Source: Desulfovibrio ferrophilus (GTDB lineage: Bacteria > Desulfobacterota > Desulfovibrionia > Desulfovibrionales > Desulfovibrionaceae). Taken from it: a DNA stretch of 64,000 nucleotides. The position numbers were made by a program, and so were the translations under genes. Positions within the stretch are counted from its first letter, which is position 1, and every line of letters begins with the position of its first letter. Under the pieces are notes generated by a model. That model was not told the DNA's origin, made no database searches, and was given only the letters and a program-made list of their open reading frames with translations. Positions 1 through 8,027 of the stretch are shown here, piece after piece. Location of the stretch: contig NZ_AP017378.1 in NCBI RefSeq assembly GCF_003966735.1, forward strand, positions 62,001 to 126,000. Direction: 5' to 3'.

Positions 1-207
1 AGTTCGGATGTGATGTTGCGCTTTGACCGTTTTGAAAATCGCATTGAACATCTTGAGGCCGAAGCCGAATTGGCTGCGCCCAAGCAGCGTTTGGACCTGG
101 AAGACGAGTTTTCTCTTCTTGAAAAAGAGGATAGCATCAAGGACGAACTGTCGGCCCTGAAGAAGTCCAGGAAGCCGGCTGGCGGCAAAGTGGAAAAGAA
201 GGACTAG
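1..207 (+). CDS. pspA: Phage shock protein A, C-terminal fragment (5' truncated by window)
   Basis: The frame is open from the window edge to a TAG stop and encodes a charged helical tail with FDRFENRIEHLEAEAEL, which is typical of the C-terminal coiled coil of PspA/IM30. PspA is a peripheral inner-membrane protein that oligomerises on damaged membranes and restrains the psp activator. The next two genes are pspB and pspC, which supports the call. Only about the last 68 residues are visible, so the N-terminal part cannot be assessed. Confidence 0.85.
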   Translation, partial: SSDVMLRFDRFENRIEHLEAEAELAAPKQRLDLEDEFSLLEKEDSIKDELSALKKSRKPAGGKVEKKD

Positions 208-252
208 CCGGGAGCGCTCCATAGGAGTCTTCCGACAACCAAGGTGGTTTCA

Positions 253-501
253 ATGGGACATTTCGTTGTGGGTTTCATCCTCGTTCCCCTGCTGATTGTG
301 GTGGGTGCGGTATTCCTCCTGGCCAGGCTGTTTTCCGGGGCGTTCTCCCGGAGCGAGCCCGAAGCGAAGGTGGATGAAACCAGGATGGTCCAGGAAATAT
401 ATACCAAGCTCTCGCGTATGGAAGACAGGGTCGATGTTCTCGAAACCCTGCTCTACGAAGCCGGGGGAAAGGGCAAGGAAGGGTCAGATGAGACGTTATA
501 G
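253..501 (+). CDS. pspB: Phage shock protein B
   Basis: This is an 82-residue protein with one N-terminal membrane segment (MGHFVVGFILVPLLIVVGAV) followed by a charged helical cytoplasmic part with a leucine-zipper-like MEDRVDVLETLL, the PspB layout. The ATG at 253 is chosen over the in-frame GTG at 244 because AAGGTGG sits about 7 bases upstream of it. PspB acts with PspC to sense membrane stress and take up PspA. It lies 45 bp after pspA and its end overlaps pspC, so the three are co-transcribed. Confidence 0.85.
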   Translation: MGHFVVGFILVPLLIVVGAVFLLARLFSGAFSRSEPEAKVDETRMVQEIYTKLSRMEDRVDVLETLLYEAGGKGKEGSDETL

Positions 502-934
502 AGGTTGCGGCGGTTCGGGACGACGTCGGCCCTTTGGCTCGGGTGGAAACGGTTGTTCCTTTGCCGATTCACCGGGGAGCGGTTTGTATCGTTCCCGCAA
601 CGGGAGATTCCTGGGCGTCTGCCAGGGGCTGGCCGAGTACTTCGACCTCCCCGTCTTCTGGGTGCGGGTGCTGACGGCACTGTTTGTTCTGTTCACCGGT
701 CTCTGGCCCGGCGTTGCGGTCTATTTCATTGCGGCCTTTTTAATGAAGCTGGAGCCTGTTGTTCAGCCGCAATCCAGTTCCGAGCGTGAGTTTTATAATT
801 CCTATACCCGCTCCAAGTCCGATGCCGTTTCTCGCGTCAGGGATAAGTTCGACCGCCTTGATCGCCGTCTGCGGCGCATGGAGGATGTGGTCACTTCCAA
901 GGACTGGCAGTGGGAGAAGCGCATGCGCGAATAA
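488..934 (+). CDS. pspC: Phage shock protein C (PspC domain)
   Basis: The protein has 148 residues. A Gly/Arg-rich N-terminal stretch is followed by a PspC domain at about residues 34-90 with LYRSRNGRFLGVCQGLAEYF and a hydrophobic segment (VLTALFVLFTGLWPGVAVYF). The C-terminal third is charged and helical. The start ATG at 488 lies inside the last codons of pspB (14 bp overlap), a sign of translational coupling. PspC is an inner-membrane partner of PspB in the envelope stress response. The Gly/Arg-rich extension before the PspC domain is longer than in short PspC proteins. Confidence 0.85.
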   Translation: MRRYRGCGGSGRRRPFGSGGNGCSFADSPGSGLYRSRNGRFLGVCQGLAEYFDLPVFWVRVLTALFVLFTGLWPGVAVYFIAAFLMKLEPVVQPQSSSEREFYNSYTRSKSDAVSRVRDKFDRLDRRLRRMEDVVTSKDWQWEKRMRE

Positions 935-944
935 TCGCCATTTT

Positions 945-970
945 CCGCCCGGTGTCCTGCCGGGCGGCTT
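945..970 (+). terminator. Possible intrinsic terminator after psp operon
   Basis: An 8-bp GC-rich inverted repeat (CCGCCCGG / CCGGGCGG, arms 945-952 and 960-967) lies just after pspC and is followed by CTTTG. The T-tract is weak, so termination may be partial. Confidence 0.45.
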
Positions 971-1020
971 TGTACCAATACATTTTCAGATTGCGAAGGT
1001 GGGTTCGCAGGAGGCTCGTT

Positions 1021-1407
1021 ATGGCAATGAGATGGGTACGCTTTTGTCTGATGACCGGCTTTGTTGTGCTGGTGTTGATGCTGGCCGTGCTGGTGGAGGC
1101 CCATATTTTTGGCCTGGACCAGAGCTGCAATAACTTTGATCACGAGCAGCATCAGCAGCAAATGGATCAGGACTGTTCGGCCTGTCACCACAGAGTGTTC
1201 GAGGGCGAAGAACCCGCTGCCTGCTCAAGTGCCGGATGTCACGATGACCTGAAGGTACGGGCTGGTGTCGAGTCCAAGTATGTGATGATTCATGCTGCGG
1301 ATTCCAGCTACAGTTGCATCGGATGCCATGCGAATGTCGGGTCCGGTCCTGATGAGTGTGGTGAATGTCACCGTAATCCCAGGGGTGGCAGGCACAATCG
1401 CAAGTGA
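1021..1407 (+). CDS. Membrane-anchored tetraheme c-type cytochrome (cytochrome c3-like)
   Basis: The protein has 128 residues: an N-terminal membrane anchor or uncleaved signal at about 8-26, then four heme-binding motifs, CSACH (52-56), CSSAGCH (68-74, the CX4CH type common in cytochrome c3), CIGCH (99-103) and CGECH (113-117). Extra His residues (HEQHQQQ at 41-47, H57, H91) could act as distal ligands. It should sit in the periplasm on the inner membrane and move low-potential electrons. Its place just before cytochrome c553 and the oxidase suggests an electron donor role for that chain. The start follows an AGGAGG site. Confidence 0.75.
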   Translation: MAMRWVRFCLMTGFVVLVLMLAVLVEAHIFGLDQSCNNFDHEQHQQQMDQDCSACHHRVFEGEEPAACSSAGCHDDLKVRAGVESKYVMIHAADSSYSCIGCHANVGSGPDECGECHRNPRGGRHNRK

Positions 1408-1500
1408 GGAGCTTGTTGGAAAGATCAGTGGGGCAGGGAGATTTGCGATGAAGATGGGGTGCGTTGCCCATTGGGACTGGAGCGGAGTTTACGGAAAGTA

Positions 1501-1528
1501 TTGAAAAAATTCGTTTGGCTGGTATCCT
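1501..1528 (+). promoter_or_regulatory. Candidate sigma-70 promoter before cytochrome c553 / oxidase operon
   Basis: TTGAAA (1501-1506) and TATCCT (1523-1528) are separated by 16 bp in the 191-bp gap before cytochrome c553. A short hairpin (AACTCTC / GGGAGTT, 7 bp including one G-T pair) lies in the following leader near 1551-1573. The -10 element is weak. Confidence 0.35.
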
Positions 1529-1598
1529 TTCACCTAGCACTGTGAAGTCAACTCTCTGAAAGGCAGGGAGTTTCACTCTGAAGATGAGAGGAATAACA

Positions 1599-1907
1599 AT
1601 GAAGAAATGTATTGCCCTGATGTCCACCGTGGTCATGATCTCCGCTCTGGCGGCGGCAACTGCCTTTGCAGACGGCGGAGAATTGTACAAACGCTGCGCG
1701 GGTTGCCATGGGGCTGATGGCTCCAAACAGGCCATGGGCGTCAGTGCCCCTCTTAAAGGCCAGTGTTCCGAGGATCTGGAAAAGAAGATGCTCGGATATC
1801 TTGATGGCAGCTACGGCGGAGCCAAGAAGATGATCATGACCAATACGCTCAAAAAGCTCAGTCCTGAACAGATCAAGGAACTCGCTGATCATATTGCCGG
1901 TTTCTAG
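1599..1907 (+). CDS. Cytochrome c553 (monoheme, periplasmic)
   Basis: The precursor has 102 residues. A Sec signal peptide ending AATAFA is followed by a mature protein of about 78 residues with ELYKRCAGCHGADGSKQAMG (heme motif C33-H37), GYLDGSYGG and MTNTLKKLS, which supplies the axial Met. It closely resembles Desulfovibrio vulgaris cytochrome c553. The ATG at 1599 is preferred over the one at 1584 because AGAGGA lies at the right distance. Placed directly upstream of sco-cox, it is the likely periplasmic electron donor to the caa3 oxidase. Confidence 0.9.
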   Translation: MKKCIALMSTVVMISALAAATAFADGGELYKRCAGCHGADGSKQAMGVSAPLKGQCSEDLEKKMLGYLDGSYGGAKKMIMTNTLKKLSPEQIKELADHIAGF

Positions 1908-1916
1908 GGGGCTGCC

Positions 1917-2888
1917 ATGCGTGTGCCAGCAATGTTGGCGGTGGTCCTTGTGACTGTGGCCTGTCTTGGAGTGTCCATTGCCGCCGGCGTACCCACTGAA
2001 CAGAGTCATGAAGCCATGGTTTCGGAGGGGGCACATGCGATTGGTGATGCTCCAGCCAAGGCCTCCCTCTCCATGGATGACATGGATATGCAGGGGATGG
2101 ATATGCAGGGGGTGTCCGACGATGCACAGGCTGTCCCAGCCAAGCCCCATGACCATGAAGCCATGATGGCCAAGGCCGAACAGGAAGGCCCTCCCGTGGG
2201 AGTGATTGAGCATTTGGGGGCATTTCTACCCGGGGATGCCTGGTTCACCGACTCCACCGGCCAGCGGGTCAATCTGCGCGAACTGGTGGGGAACACTCCT
2301 ACCATCCTGCTGCCTGTCTATTACAGCTGCCCCAACGTCTGTCACATTCTGCAAAGCTCCTTTGCCCGGATTTTACCCCAGGTCAATCTTGTCCCCGGCG
2401 AGGAGATCCAGGTGATCTCCCTGTCTTTTGATGAACGTGACAGTCCGCGCACCTCAGCCAATTCCAAACGCAATTTTGCAATGGCCCTGGGCGCTAAGTT
2501 TCCGCCCGAGTATTGGCATTTTCTGAGTGGTGACAAGCAGAATATTCACCGGGCAATGGAGGCCGTTGGCTTCCGATTCAAGCGCGTGGATCAGGACTTT
2601 GCGCACCCCGTGGTGATCATTGCCGTTGCCCCTGGCGGCAAGATCGTACGGTATCTCTACGGAACGGATTTTTTGCCCTTTGATGTGACCATGGCAGCCA
2701 CCGAAGCGGCCGAGGGAAAAACAGGGCTGTCCGTCAAGCGCATGCTCTCCTACTGCTTCAACTACGACCCTGAGGGGCGCCGTTACACCTTCGATCTGAT
2801 GCGTGTGGCTGGTGTGTCCATCCTGAGTTTTATCGCCATTATGCTGATTATTCTGTTCTCTGTGGGCAGAAAGAAGAAACGCCGCTAA
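1917..2888 (+). CDS. Sco/SenC-family copper chaperone with Met/His-rich linker
   Basis: The 323-residue protein starts with a signal peptide or anchor (1-24), then a Met/His/Asp-rich segment (about 50-85) containing a tandem MDMQG-MDMQG and HDH. The thioredoxin-fold Sco domain follows at about 95-280, with the copper site CPNVC (C138, C142) and H230 in DFAHP. A C-terminal membrane helix (297-316) ends in RKKKRR, so the domain faces the periplasm. Sco proteins deliver copper to or reduce the CuA site of oxidase subunit II. It begins 9 bp after cytochrome c553 and ends 9 bp before subunit I. Confidence 0.88.
   Translation: MRVPAMLAVVLVTVACLGVSIAAGVPTEQSHEAMVSEGAHAIGDAPAKASLSMDDMDMQGMDMQGVSDDAQAVPAKPHDHEAMMAKAEQEGPPVGVIEHLGAFLPGDAWFTDSTGQRVNLRELVGNTPTILLPVYYSCPNVCHILQSSFARILPQVNLVPGEEIQVISLSFDERDSPRTSANSKRNFAMALGAKFPPEYWHFLSGDKQNIHRAMEAVGFRFKRVDQDFAHPVVIIAVAPGGKIVRYLYGTDFLPFDVTMAATEAAEGKTGLSVKRMLSYCFNYDPEGRRYTFDLMRVAGVSILSFIAIMLIILFSVGRKKKRR
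2082..2111 (+). repeat. 15-bp perfect tandem duplication inside sco
   Basis: ATGGATATGCAGGGG occurs twice in a row, at 2082-2096 and 2097-2111. It encodes MDMQG-MDMQG in the Met-rich linker of the Sco protein. In-frame repeat expansion of a copper-binding linker is the likely consequence. Confidence 0.9.
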
Positions 2889-2897
2889 GGAAGATAC

Positions 2898-4505
2898 ATG
2901 ACTGAATCCACCGCTCAAGGCACCTTCTGGGATAAGCGAGGGCTGGCCTCGTGGTTGTTCACCACGGACCACAAGCGCATCGGGATGCTCTATCTGTGGT
3001 GCATCATGGCCTTTTTTGCCATTGGTGTGGTCCTGGGTCTTTTGATCCGTCTGGAGCTCATTGCTCCGGGGCAGACCATCATGGGCCAGCAAGCCTATAA
3101 CGCCACTTTCACCCTGCACGGGGTGATCATGATCTTTCTGGTGGTCATTCCCAGTGTCCCCGCCGCGTTTGGAAATATCTTCCTGCCCTTGCAGCTGGGG
3201 GCGGATGATGTGGCCTTCCCCCGGCTGAATATGTTCTCCTGGTGGCTGTATGCCATCGGTGCGGTCATCGCCCTGGCGGCACTGTTCACGGGGGATGGTC
3301 CGCCTGATACGGGTTGGACGTTCTATGTTCCGTTCTCGGCGGTGACCACCACCAATGTCTCGGTGGCCGTGACGGCGGTCTTCATCCTTGGCTTTTCGTC
3401 CATTCTGACGGGCATGAATTTCGTGGTCACCATCCATCGCTTGCGCGCCGAGGGCATGACCTGGGGGCGATTGCCGCTGTTTGGCTGGTCCCTGTATGCC
3501 ACGGCCTGGATTCAGGTTCTGGCCACTCCCATTTTGGGTATTACGCTGCTCTTGATCTTTGCCGAGCGTGTGCTTGGAATGGGCATCTTCGACCCCTCGC
3601 GAGGTGGCGACCCCATTCTCTACCAGCACCTGTTCTGGATCTATTCGCATCCGGCAGTGTACATCATGATTCTGCCCGCCATGGGGGTGATCTCCGAGAT
3701 CATTCCCGTGTTCGCGCGCAAGGCCATCTTTGGCTACAAGACCATCGCCGTGTCCAGCCTCGCCATTGCCTTTGCCGGGTCACTGGTCTGGGCGCACCAC
3801 ATGTTTGTCTCTGGCATGAGTGATACGGCGGTGATGGTTTTTTCACTGCTGACCTTTATCGTGGCCATCCCTTCGGCCGTGAAGGTCTTCAACTGGACCA
3901 GTACGCTCTACAAGGGTTCCATTCGGCTGGAGCCTCCGCTGGTCTATGCCCTGGGCTTCATCTTCCTGTTCACCATGGGCGGCATCACCGGTTTGGTGCT
4001 GGGCAGTGCCGGGACGGATATCCATGTGCATGACACCTATTTCGTGGTTGGGCATTTCCACTACGTGATTTTCGGAGGCACGGGCTTCGGAATGTTTGCG
4101 GCCCTGCATTACTGGCTGCCCAAGGTCTATGGCCGGATGTATAATAAGAAGTGGGCGAATATCAGTGCCGTGATTCTGGTTATCGGCATGAATGGTCTTT
4201 ACTTTCCCATGTATATCCTCGGTCTGGCCGGAATGCCCCGTCGTTATTTCGATTATCTGCCGCAGTACACCAGTATGCATGTCGCCAGCACCGTGGGCTC
4301 CTGGATCACCGCCGTGGGGCTGGTGATGATGGCCGTGAACCTTTGGGTGGGGATGCGCTCCGGCCCACGTGTGGGGCGGAACCCATGGGGTGCGGCCACT
4401 CTGGAATGGCGCACGAAGTCCCCTCCTCCCACGCATAATTTCGATGAGGAACCGATCGTGGATCGTGGCCCGTACGATTTTAAGGGGGTTCAGCCCGATG
4501 CCTGA
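2898..4505 (+). CDS. coxA: Cytochrome c oxidase subunit I, A2-type heme-copper oxidase
   Basis: The 535-residue polytopic protein carries the expected ligands: H74 (FTLHGVIM, low-spin heme), H251 and Y255 (YSHPAVY), H300/H301 (WAHHMF), and H385/H387 (VVGHFHY). The proton-channel Glu of A1 oxidases (HPEVY) is replaced, and YSHPAVY is the signature of the A2 subfamily, as in Thermus caa3. It reduces O2 to water in the inner membrane with proton pumping. It overlaps subunit III by 8 bp. In a sulfate reducer this enzyme probably serves oxygen defence or limited aerobic respiration. Confidence 0.95.
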   Translation: MTESTAQGTFWDKRGLASWLFTTDHKRIGMLYLWCIMAFFAIGVVLGLLIRLELIAPGQTIMGQQAYNATFTLHGVIMIFLVVIPSVPAAFGNIFLPLQLGADDVAFPRLNMFSWWLYAIGAVIALAALFTGDGPPDTGWTFYVPFSAVTTTNVSVAVTAVFILGFSSILTGMNFVVTIHRLRAEGMTWGRLPLFGWSLYATAWIQVLATPILGITLLLIFAERVLGMGIFDPSRGGDPILYQHLFWIYSHPAVYIMILPAMGVISEIIPVFARKAIFGYKTIAVSSLAIAFAGSLVWAHHMFVSGMSDTAVMVFSLLTFIVAIPSAVKVFNWTSTLYKGSIRLEPPLVYALGFIFLFTMGGITGLVLGSAGTDIHVHDTYFVVGHFHYVIFGGTGFGMFAALHYWLPKVYGRMYNKKWANISAVILVIGMNGLYFPMYILGLAGMPRRYFDYLPQYTSMHVASTVGSWITAVGLVMMAVNLWVGMRSGPRVGRNPWGAATLEWRTKSPPPTHNFDEEPIVDRGPYDFKGVQPDA

Positions 4506-5097
4506 GCACCATCGCGACGATGAAGGCGCCAAGCTGGGCATGTGGCTGTTCCTGTTTACGGAAATCCTGCTCTTTGGCGGATTGTTCGTGCTCTATGCGG
4601 TCTATCTGCAGCGCTATCAACCCGATTTCCATCTGGCTAGCGCAGAGTTGGATGTGCGCATGGGCGCGCTGAACACCGTGGTGCTGATCACCTCCAGCGC
4701 TTTTGTGGCCTGGGGTATTGCGGCCTTGAAGCGCGGCAACGTCAAAGTCGCAACCCGAATGACCGTGTTGACCATCGCCTTTGCGGCGGTTTTTCTGGTG
4801 GTCAAATATTTCGAGTGGGGAGCCAAGTTCCATCATGGATTGTATCCCGGTGGTGCTGAGCTTGATGCCCGCGCACAGGGACAGATGGTTTACTTTGCCT
4901 TGTACTATCTGATGACGGGGCTGCACGGTGTGCACATCGTGGTCGGCATGGGGGTTTTGTCCTGGGTGCTGTGGCTTGTGAATACAGGGCATGTGACCCC
5001 GGAGCGATATGTGGCCCTGGAGAATGCGGGGTTGTACTGGCACCTTGTTGATTTGATCTGGATTTATCTGTTCCCGCTGTTCTATCTGATTACATAA
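4498..5097 (+). CDS. coxC: Cytochrome c oxidase subunit III
   Basis: The 199-residue membrane protein begins MPEHHRDDEGAKLGMWLFL and has about five hydrophobic helices, with LGMWLFLFTEILLFGG and YYLMTGLHGVHIVVGMG, both typical of subunit III. It is the short, five-helix form found in caa3 oxidases. The ATG at 4498 overlaps the end of subunit I by 8 bp. The subunit stabilises the core and keeps proton pumping from failing. Confidence 0.92.
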   Translation: MPEHHRDDEGAKLGMWLFLFTEILLFGGLFVLYAVYLQRYQPDFHLASAELDVRMGALNTVVLITSSAFVAWGIAALKRGNVKVATRMTVLTIAFAAVFLVVKYFEWGAKFHHGLYPGGAELDARAQGQMVYFALYYLMTGLHGVHIVVGMGVLSWVLWLVNTGHVTPERYVALENAGLYWHLVDLIWIYLFPLFYLIT

Positions 5098-5132
5098 GGG
5101 GATGGTCGCCGATGGGTGAGAGGAGAGGTGAT

Positions 5133-5435
5133 ATGAATACAGCCGAACATGTTCCGCATCATGGCCCTGGCTATGGCCTGTTGGCTGGAATCTGGGGGCT
5201 GTTGCTGGTACTGACCTGGGTGACGGTCTGGGCTGCGGGCATTGATTTGGGGTATCTGAACGTGGTTGCGGCTTTGGCCATTGCCACGACCAAGGCCTCG
5301 CTGGTTATCCTGTATTTCATGCATCTGAAGTACGAAAACTGGATGCTCAAGGGCTTCGTGCTCCTGACCTTCGTGATTCTGGCCATCTTCATTGGATTGA
5401 CATTCTTTGATACGGCCTACAGGGGGGCGGTATGA
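5133..5435 (+). CDS. Cytochrome c oxidase subunit IV (prokaryotic CoxIV/CtaF type)
   Basis: The 100-residue protein has three hydrophobic segments. The motif TKASLVILYFMHLKYE is diagnostic for the bacterial COX4 family. The ATG at 5133 is chosen because AGGAGAGGTGAT directly precedes it; an in-frame ATG at 5112 has no such site. It lies in the oxidase operon between subunits III and II and overlaps subunit II by 4 bp. Confidence 0.85.
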   Translation: MNTAEHVPHHGPGYGLLAGIWGLLLVLTWVTVWAAGIDLGYLNVVAALAIATTKASLVILYFMHLKYENWMLKGFVLLTFVILAIFIGLTFFDTAYRGAV

Positions 5436-6646
5436 TTCCGCAGGTCTTCGACGCCGCAAAGCAGGTCGACCAGGCCTTCTTGATTATCCTGGGAATCTCC
5501 GTGGGGATTCTGGTGCTGGTGACAGTGCTGCTGGCCGTGTTCGTGGTGCGCTACCATCACACCCGTCATCCCGAGCCGGTTGAAATCCCCGGTAATGTCT
5601 GGCTGGAGCTCGCCTGGACGATCATTCCTGCCATTCTGGTGATGGGGATGTTCTGGTTTGGCTGGGACAGCTACAAGGCCATGCGTGCCGCGCCTGAGAA
5701 TTCATTGATTATCGGCGTGGAAGGCCGGATGTGGTCCTGGTCATTCCTCTATCCCGATGGCAAGCGCTCCAGCCAGTTGGTGGCCCCTGTCGATACCCCG
5801 ATCAAGTTGTCCATGACCTCCGTGGACGTGATTCACAGTTTTTATGTTCCGGCCATGCGCATCAAGATGGATACCGTGCCGGGCATGACCACCTACGTCT
5901 GGTTCAAGTCCGACTCCGTGGGTGATTTCGACATCCTTTGCGCCGAGTATTGCGGTCTGAAACACGCCAACATGATCGCCAGACTATCGGTGGTGAGCCA
6001 GGATGATTACAAGGCATGGCTCGCGGGTGAGGCCAGCGAAGGCGCGGCCAAGGGCGTTGCTCTCTTGGAGGATTACGGCTGCACAGCCTGTCATTCTCTT
6101 GATGGGACCGATGGTGTGGGGCCGAGCTTCAAGGGTATTTCGGGCCGTCGATTTGTGGCGGAACTGCCCGATGGTTCGGAAACCCAGATGATTGCCGACG
6201 CCAAATACTTGAAGCGTGCCATCCTGAAACCGGATGCAGAATACGTGAAGGGCTATTCACCAGCCATGCCTGCCTACGAGGGGGCCATTCCGGACGATGA
6301 TTTGGAAGCCATGGTCAATTTCATGCTCAGTGGTGATGCCACGCCCAAGCCTGCCGGGCGGGAAATGGCCGAGGAGGAAGGGTGTTTGTCCTGTCATTCC
6401 ACGGATGGTTCCGTCATTGCCGGGCCGTCGTTCAAAGGGGTGGCCGGAACCATGCGTCAGGTTGTGGCGGATGGCGCAGTGCGTTCCATCAAGGCTGATC
6501 GGGAATATTTACGTGAATCCATTGTTTCCCCCGAGAATAAGCTGACCGAGGGCTTTGACCCCATGATGCCTGCCTATGACTATCTTGATCCTGCGCAGGT
6601 GGAAGCCCTGATCGATTACATCGAAAGCCTGGGACAGGGGAGCTGA
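5432..6646 (+). CDS. coxB: Cytochrome c oxidase subunit II with two fused C-terminal cytochrome c domains
   Basis: The 404-residue protein has two N-terminal membrane helices (about 15-38 and 56-77), a periplasmic CuA cupredoxin domain with H135, C170, C174, H178 and M181, then two monoheme cytochrome c domains with CTACH (217-221) and CLSCH (318-322). Most caa3 oxidases carry one fused cytochrome c, so the second heme domain is notable. It should accept electrons from cytochrome c553 or the tetraheme cytochrome. It overlaps its neighbours on both sides. Confidence 0.93.
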   Translation: MIPQVFDAAKQVDQAFLIILGISVGILVLVTVLLAVFVVRYHHTRHPEPVEIPGNVWLELAWTIIPAILVMGMFWFGWDSYKAMRAAPENSLIIGVEGRMWSWSFLYPDGKRSSQLVAPVDTPIKLSMTSVDVIHSFYVPAMRIKMDTVPGMTTYVWFKSDSVGDFDILCAEYCGLKHANMIARLSVVSQDDYKAWLAGEASEGAAKGVALLEDYGCTACHSLDGTDGVGPSFKGISGRRFVAELPDGSETQMIADAKYLKRAILKPDAEYVKGYSPAMPAYEGAIPDDDLEAMVNFMLSGDATPKPAGREMAEEEGCLSCHSTDGSVIAGPSFKGVAGTMRQVVADGAVRSIKADREYLRESIVSPENKLTEGFDPMMPAYDYLDPAQVEALIDYIESLGQGS

Positions 6647-7464
6647 TGTCTTTGTCGGTGCTTGTGGCTTTGGCGCGTCTCCGGGTGAGCTCGATGGTAG
6701 GTGCGGCCACGGTCTTTGGGGCGCTGTTGGCTGGTGGTCCCGTAGGTGTCGGGCTGTGGGCAGGGTTGGGGTCCGTGCTGCTTTGCGCAGGTTGCTCGGC
6801 CCTTAATCAGGTTCAGGAGCGCGGGCGAGACAGGCTGATGGAACGCACCCGTGAGAGGCCCTTGCCTTCGGAAGCGGTGACCATTTTGCAGGCCTTGGCC
6901 TGTGCCTTTGCGTTCATGGCTGTGGGATTATGTTTCTATGGATTTCTGGGTGGGTGGCCTCTAGCCGCTTTGGGGCTGACGGTGATCCTGTTCTATAATG
7001 GTTTGTACACGCCGCTCAAACCGGTCTCGACGCTATCACTGCTGCTTGGTGGTCTACCGGGGGCGATTCCGCCGTTGGCAGGATGGCTGGCGGTGGGTGG
7101 AATGGGCAGTGATCCACGAATCCTTGCTGTTTGCGGTGTGTTTTATCTGTGGCAGGTGCCGCATTTCTGGTTGATTGCCGAACGCCATCGCGAGGACTAT
7201 GAGCGTGCAGGGTTCGCGGTCCCCTCTCTGGTTCTACCCAAACCATTGCGAGGGCCCCTGATGGGCTTGTGGATGCTGGCCTATTTTACGGCCATTCTGG
7301 GTATGGCTCTGGTCTTGCCGGAAACTGCGGCCTGGGCCTTTGCCTCGGCAGCCATGGGCTTTGCGACGGTGACCGGTTTTTTTGTCTTGGGTCGCAAACG
7401 GGCGGCGTTGATTTCACTCAATGCCGTAATGGCGTTAACGATGCTTTGCTTTCTCGCCACCTGA
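6646..7464 (+). CDS. ctaB: Protoheme IX farnesyltransferase (heme O synthase)
   Basis: The 272-residue polytopic protein of the UbiA superfamily contains DRLMERTRERPLPS, matching the polyprenyl diphosphate-binding signature of CtaB/CyoE, and LWQVPHFWLIA, typical of heme O synthases. It farnesylates protoheme to make heme O for the oxidase. In the first Asp-rich motif the usual Asp after Asn is altered (NQVQERGRD). It starts on the last base of subunit II. No ctaA is visible nearby, so heme A formation cannot be judged from this window. Confidence 0.88.
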   Translation: MSLSVLVALARLRVSSMVGAATVFGALLAGGPVGVGLWAGLGSVLLCAGCSALNQVQERGRDRLMERTRERPLPSEAVTILQALACAFAFMAVGLCFYGFLGGWPLAALGLTVILFYNGLYTPLKPVSTLSLLLGGLPGAIPPLAGWLAVGGMGSDPRILAVCGVFYLWQVPHFWLIAERHREDYERAGFAVPSLVLPKPLRGPLMGLWMLAYFTAILGMALVLPETAAWAFASAAMGFATVTGFFVLGRKRAALISLNAVMALTMLCFLAT

Positions 7465-7518
7465 GCCCCGTGTCAGGTTGATTGCATACATTTACTGACG
7501 ATCATGGAGGAACACCCC

Positions 7519-7944
7519 ATGCTTTGGATACATCCCGTTCTTCAATTACTGTGCACCCTGCTGGCTCTGTATGTGATGGTGTTGGGTGTGCAGCGCTTTC
7601 GTGCCTCGCACCTCAAGCAGAAGGTGATGTTCAATTGGAAGCGACATGTGTTCTACGGCAAGATTGTGCTGATTATCTGGTTCGTGGCCTTTGTGTGGGG
7701 CGCAGGCGCTGCGCGCATCCTTTGGGGGGCCAGCGACTTGACCGGGATTCATTACGTCATTGGACTGATTATGCTACCGCTTTTGGTCACGGGGTATGCT
7801 ACCGGTCATGTGTTGGACACGGTCAAGAAGCGTCGGGCAGTGTTGCCTGTGGTGCATGGCCTGAATAATATGCTGCTGCTTGGGCTGGCTCTCTACCAAG
7901 TTTGGACAGGAATTGAAGTGGTCAGGGTTTTTTTGCTGCCGTAA
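7519..7944 (+). CDS. Four-helix membrane protein, DUF4079/cytochrome b561-like
   Basis: The 141-residue protein has four hydrophobic helices with conserved-looking His residues (IHPVLQ, RHVFYGK, GIHYVIG, ATGHVLD, VHGLNN). This pattern suggests a small heme-b or DUF4079-type membrane protein, but the family call is from memory. The ATG at 7519 follows ATGGAGGA. It is the last gene of the oxidase operon, 54 bp after ctaB, so it may help assembly or electron entry. Confidence 0.55.
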   Translation: MLWIHPVLQLLCTLLALYVMVLGVQRFRASHLKQKVMFNWKRHVFYGKIVLIIWFVAFVWGAGAARILWGASDLTGIHYVIGLIMLPLLVTGYATGHVLDTVKKRRAVLPVVHGLNNMLLLGLALYQVWTGIEVVRVFLLP

Positions 7945-7981
7945 TGTTCGAAGCAGGTCGGGCGATTGACCAGTGACCAGA

Positions 7982-8027
7982 CAGAAACAAGCAGGCCGCT
8001 CCTACTGGAGCGGCCTGCTTGTTTCTG
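7982..8027. terminator. Bidirectional terminator, 21-bp perfect stem
   Basis: Arms 7982-8002 and 8007-8027 are perfectly complementary (left arm begins CAGAAACAAGCAGGCC) with a TACT loop. It sits between the convergent oxidase operon and the ABC genes. T-rich flanks are modest on both strands. Confidence 0.8.

Noticed and set aside
2454-3650. 398-codon minus-strand frame across sco and coxA
   Set aside because: It crosses two well-supported genes on the other strand and carries no recognisable domain.
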